NCBI GenBank assembly: GCA_002339015.1
Contig: DDJC01000117.1
Location: 1 to 51,910, forward strand
Direction of reading: 5' to 3'
Source: Burkholderiales bacterium UBA1834
GTDB lineage: Bacteria; Pseudomonadota; Gammaproteobacteria; Burkholderiales; Burkholderiaceae_C
DNA: 51,910 nucleotides
Each line of letters opens with the position of its first letter. Within the stretch, counting starts at the first letter, position 1. Below, one piece after another: positions 51,690-51,910 of this stretch. The position numbers were made by a program, and so were the translations under genes. The notes beneath the pieces are model-generated. The model made no database searches, was not told where the DNA came from, and saw nothing but the letters and a program-made list of their open reading frames with translations.

Positions 51690-51792
51690 CATTTGTGCGC
51701 CGCACAACTTGATCGAACAGATCGGACCTCTCGGATGGCACTTCGGGCCTCTCTTTCAGAACCCGAAAACCGACCCGTCCAAAGGTGCTCCG

Positions 51793-51910
51793 ATGCTCAA
51801 GAATCCTTCCCCCAAGTACCAGGCCTTCCCGCCCGTCCAGTTGGCCGACCGCACCTGGCCCAACCGCACCATCACCGCGCCGCCGGTGTGGATGAGCACC
51901 GACCTGCGCG
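51793..51910 (+). CDS. leuA: 2-isopropylmalate synthase, N-terminal fragment (runs off the window)
   Basis: This is the first committed enzyme of leucine synthesis, condensing acetyl-CoA with 2-oxoisovalerate. Only 39 codons are in the window. They start MLKNPSPKYQAFPPVQLADR and continue TWPNRTITAPPVWMSTDLR, where DLR begins the active-site region of the long-form enzyme. The ATG is at 51793. The attenuation leader upstream fits leucine control. Confidence 0.92.
   Translation, partial: MLKNPSPKYQAFPPVQLADRTWPNRTITAPPVWMSTDLR

Overview
The window appears to join two GC-rich proteobacterial backgrounds. Positions 1 to about 8.3 kb look like a Xanthomonadaceae (Lysobacteraceae) chromosome: groEL/groES behind a CIRCE operator, a small toxin-antitoxin pair, cutA, a DsbD/TlpA thiol-redox pair, families of short GATTCCC-type and CCCCCTTTG-type repeats, a DcaP-like porin and a PcaD-type enol-lactonase. 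From about 8.5 kb to the end the genes look like a Burkholderiales organism (Leptothrix/Sphaerotilus/Aquabacterium type): MerR/TetR-controlled acyl-CoA catabolism, a PEP-CTERM remnant and a leuA attenuator. The switch falls inside one thiolase gene, at the conserved NGGAIALGHPLG motif. It may be an assembly chimera or a real recombinant. The taxonomic assignment is inferred from remembered gene order and motifs, not from a search.

About 8.3-24.6 kb holds an acyl-CoA degradation region. A thiolase and an acyl-CoA dehydrogenase (ACAD) lie on the minus strand, and a TetR gene diverges from them. A MerR (LiuR-like) gene diverges from a second ACAD. A six-gene operon follows: SDR, carboxylase beta subunit, AtuD-like ACAD, AtuE-like hydratase, biotin-carrying carboxylase alpha subunit and a BKACE-family enzyme. 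This is the chemistry of acyclic terpenoid (citronellyl/geranyl-CoA) or leucine-type 3-methyl-branched acyl-CoA breakdown. A BKACE enzyme stands where a lyase (LiuE/AtuA) would be expected. Three near-identical TGACGT..ACGTCA palindromes mark the likely regulon. An epoxide-hydrolase-like protein, a secreted lipase, a small secreted protein, a START-like protein and an AraC regulator follow.

About 26-32.3 kb carries an accessory FtsH-like protease, an MltB-type lytic transglycosylase, a stress-type SDR and a SulP transporter with a STAS domain. About 32.3-35.6 kb is a decayed stretch: a gene broken by a 5-bp duplication, a truncated PEP-CTERM beta-propeller and a histidine-kinase remnant, with two small intact genes between them. 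A two-gene operon follows, a YqcI/YcgG (GntA-like) haem N-oxygenase relative plus a DUF1989 protein, and may act on guanidino compounds. Next are a GGDEF-EAL protein and a methyltransferase.

About 39.9-46.1 kb is a compact stressosome operon (RsbR, RsbS, RsbT, an ATPase-RsbX fusion) whose last genes are two hybrid histidine kinases, one with an extra N-terminal RsbT/RsbW-like ATPase domain. About 46.3-51.4 kb has an AraC regulator and the relic of another, a PF10118 protein, two small proteins and an acyl-CoA synthetase. The window ends at the start of leuA, behind a transcription-attenuation leader. I saw no rRNA, tRNA, CRISPR array or transposase gene.
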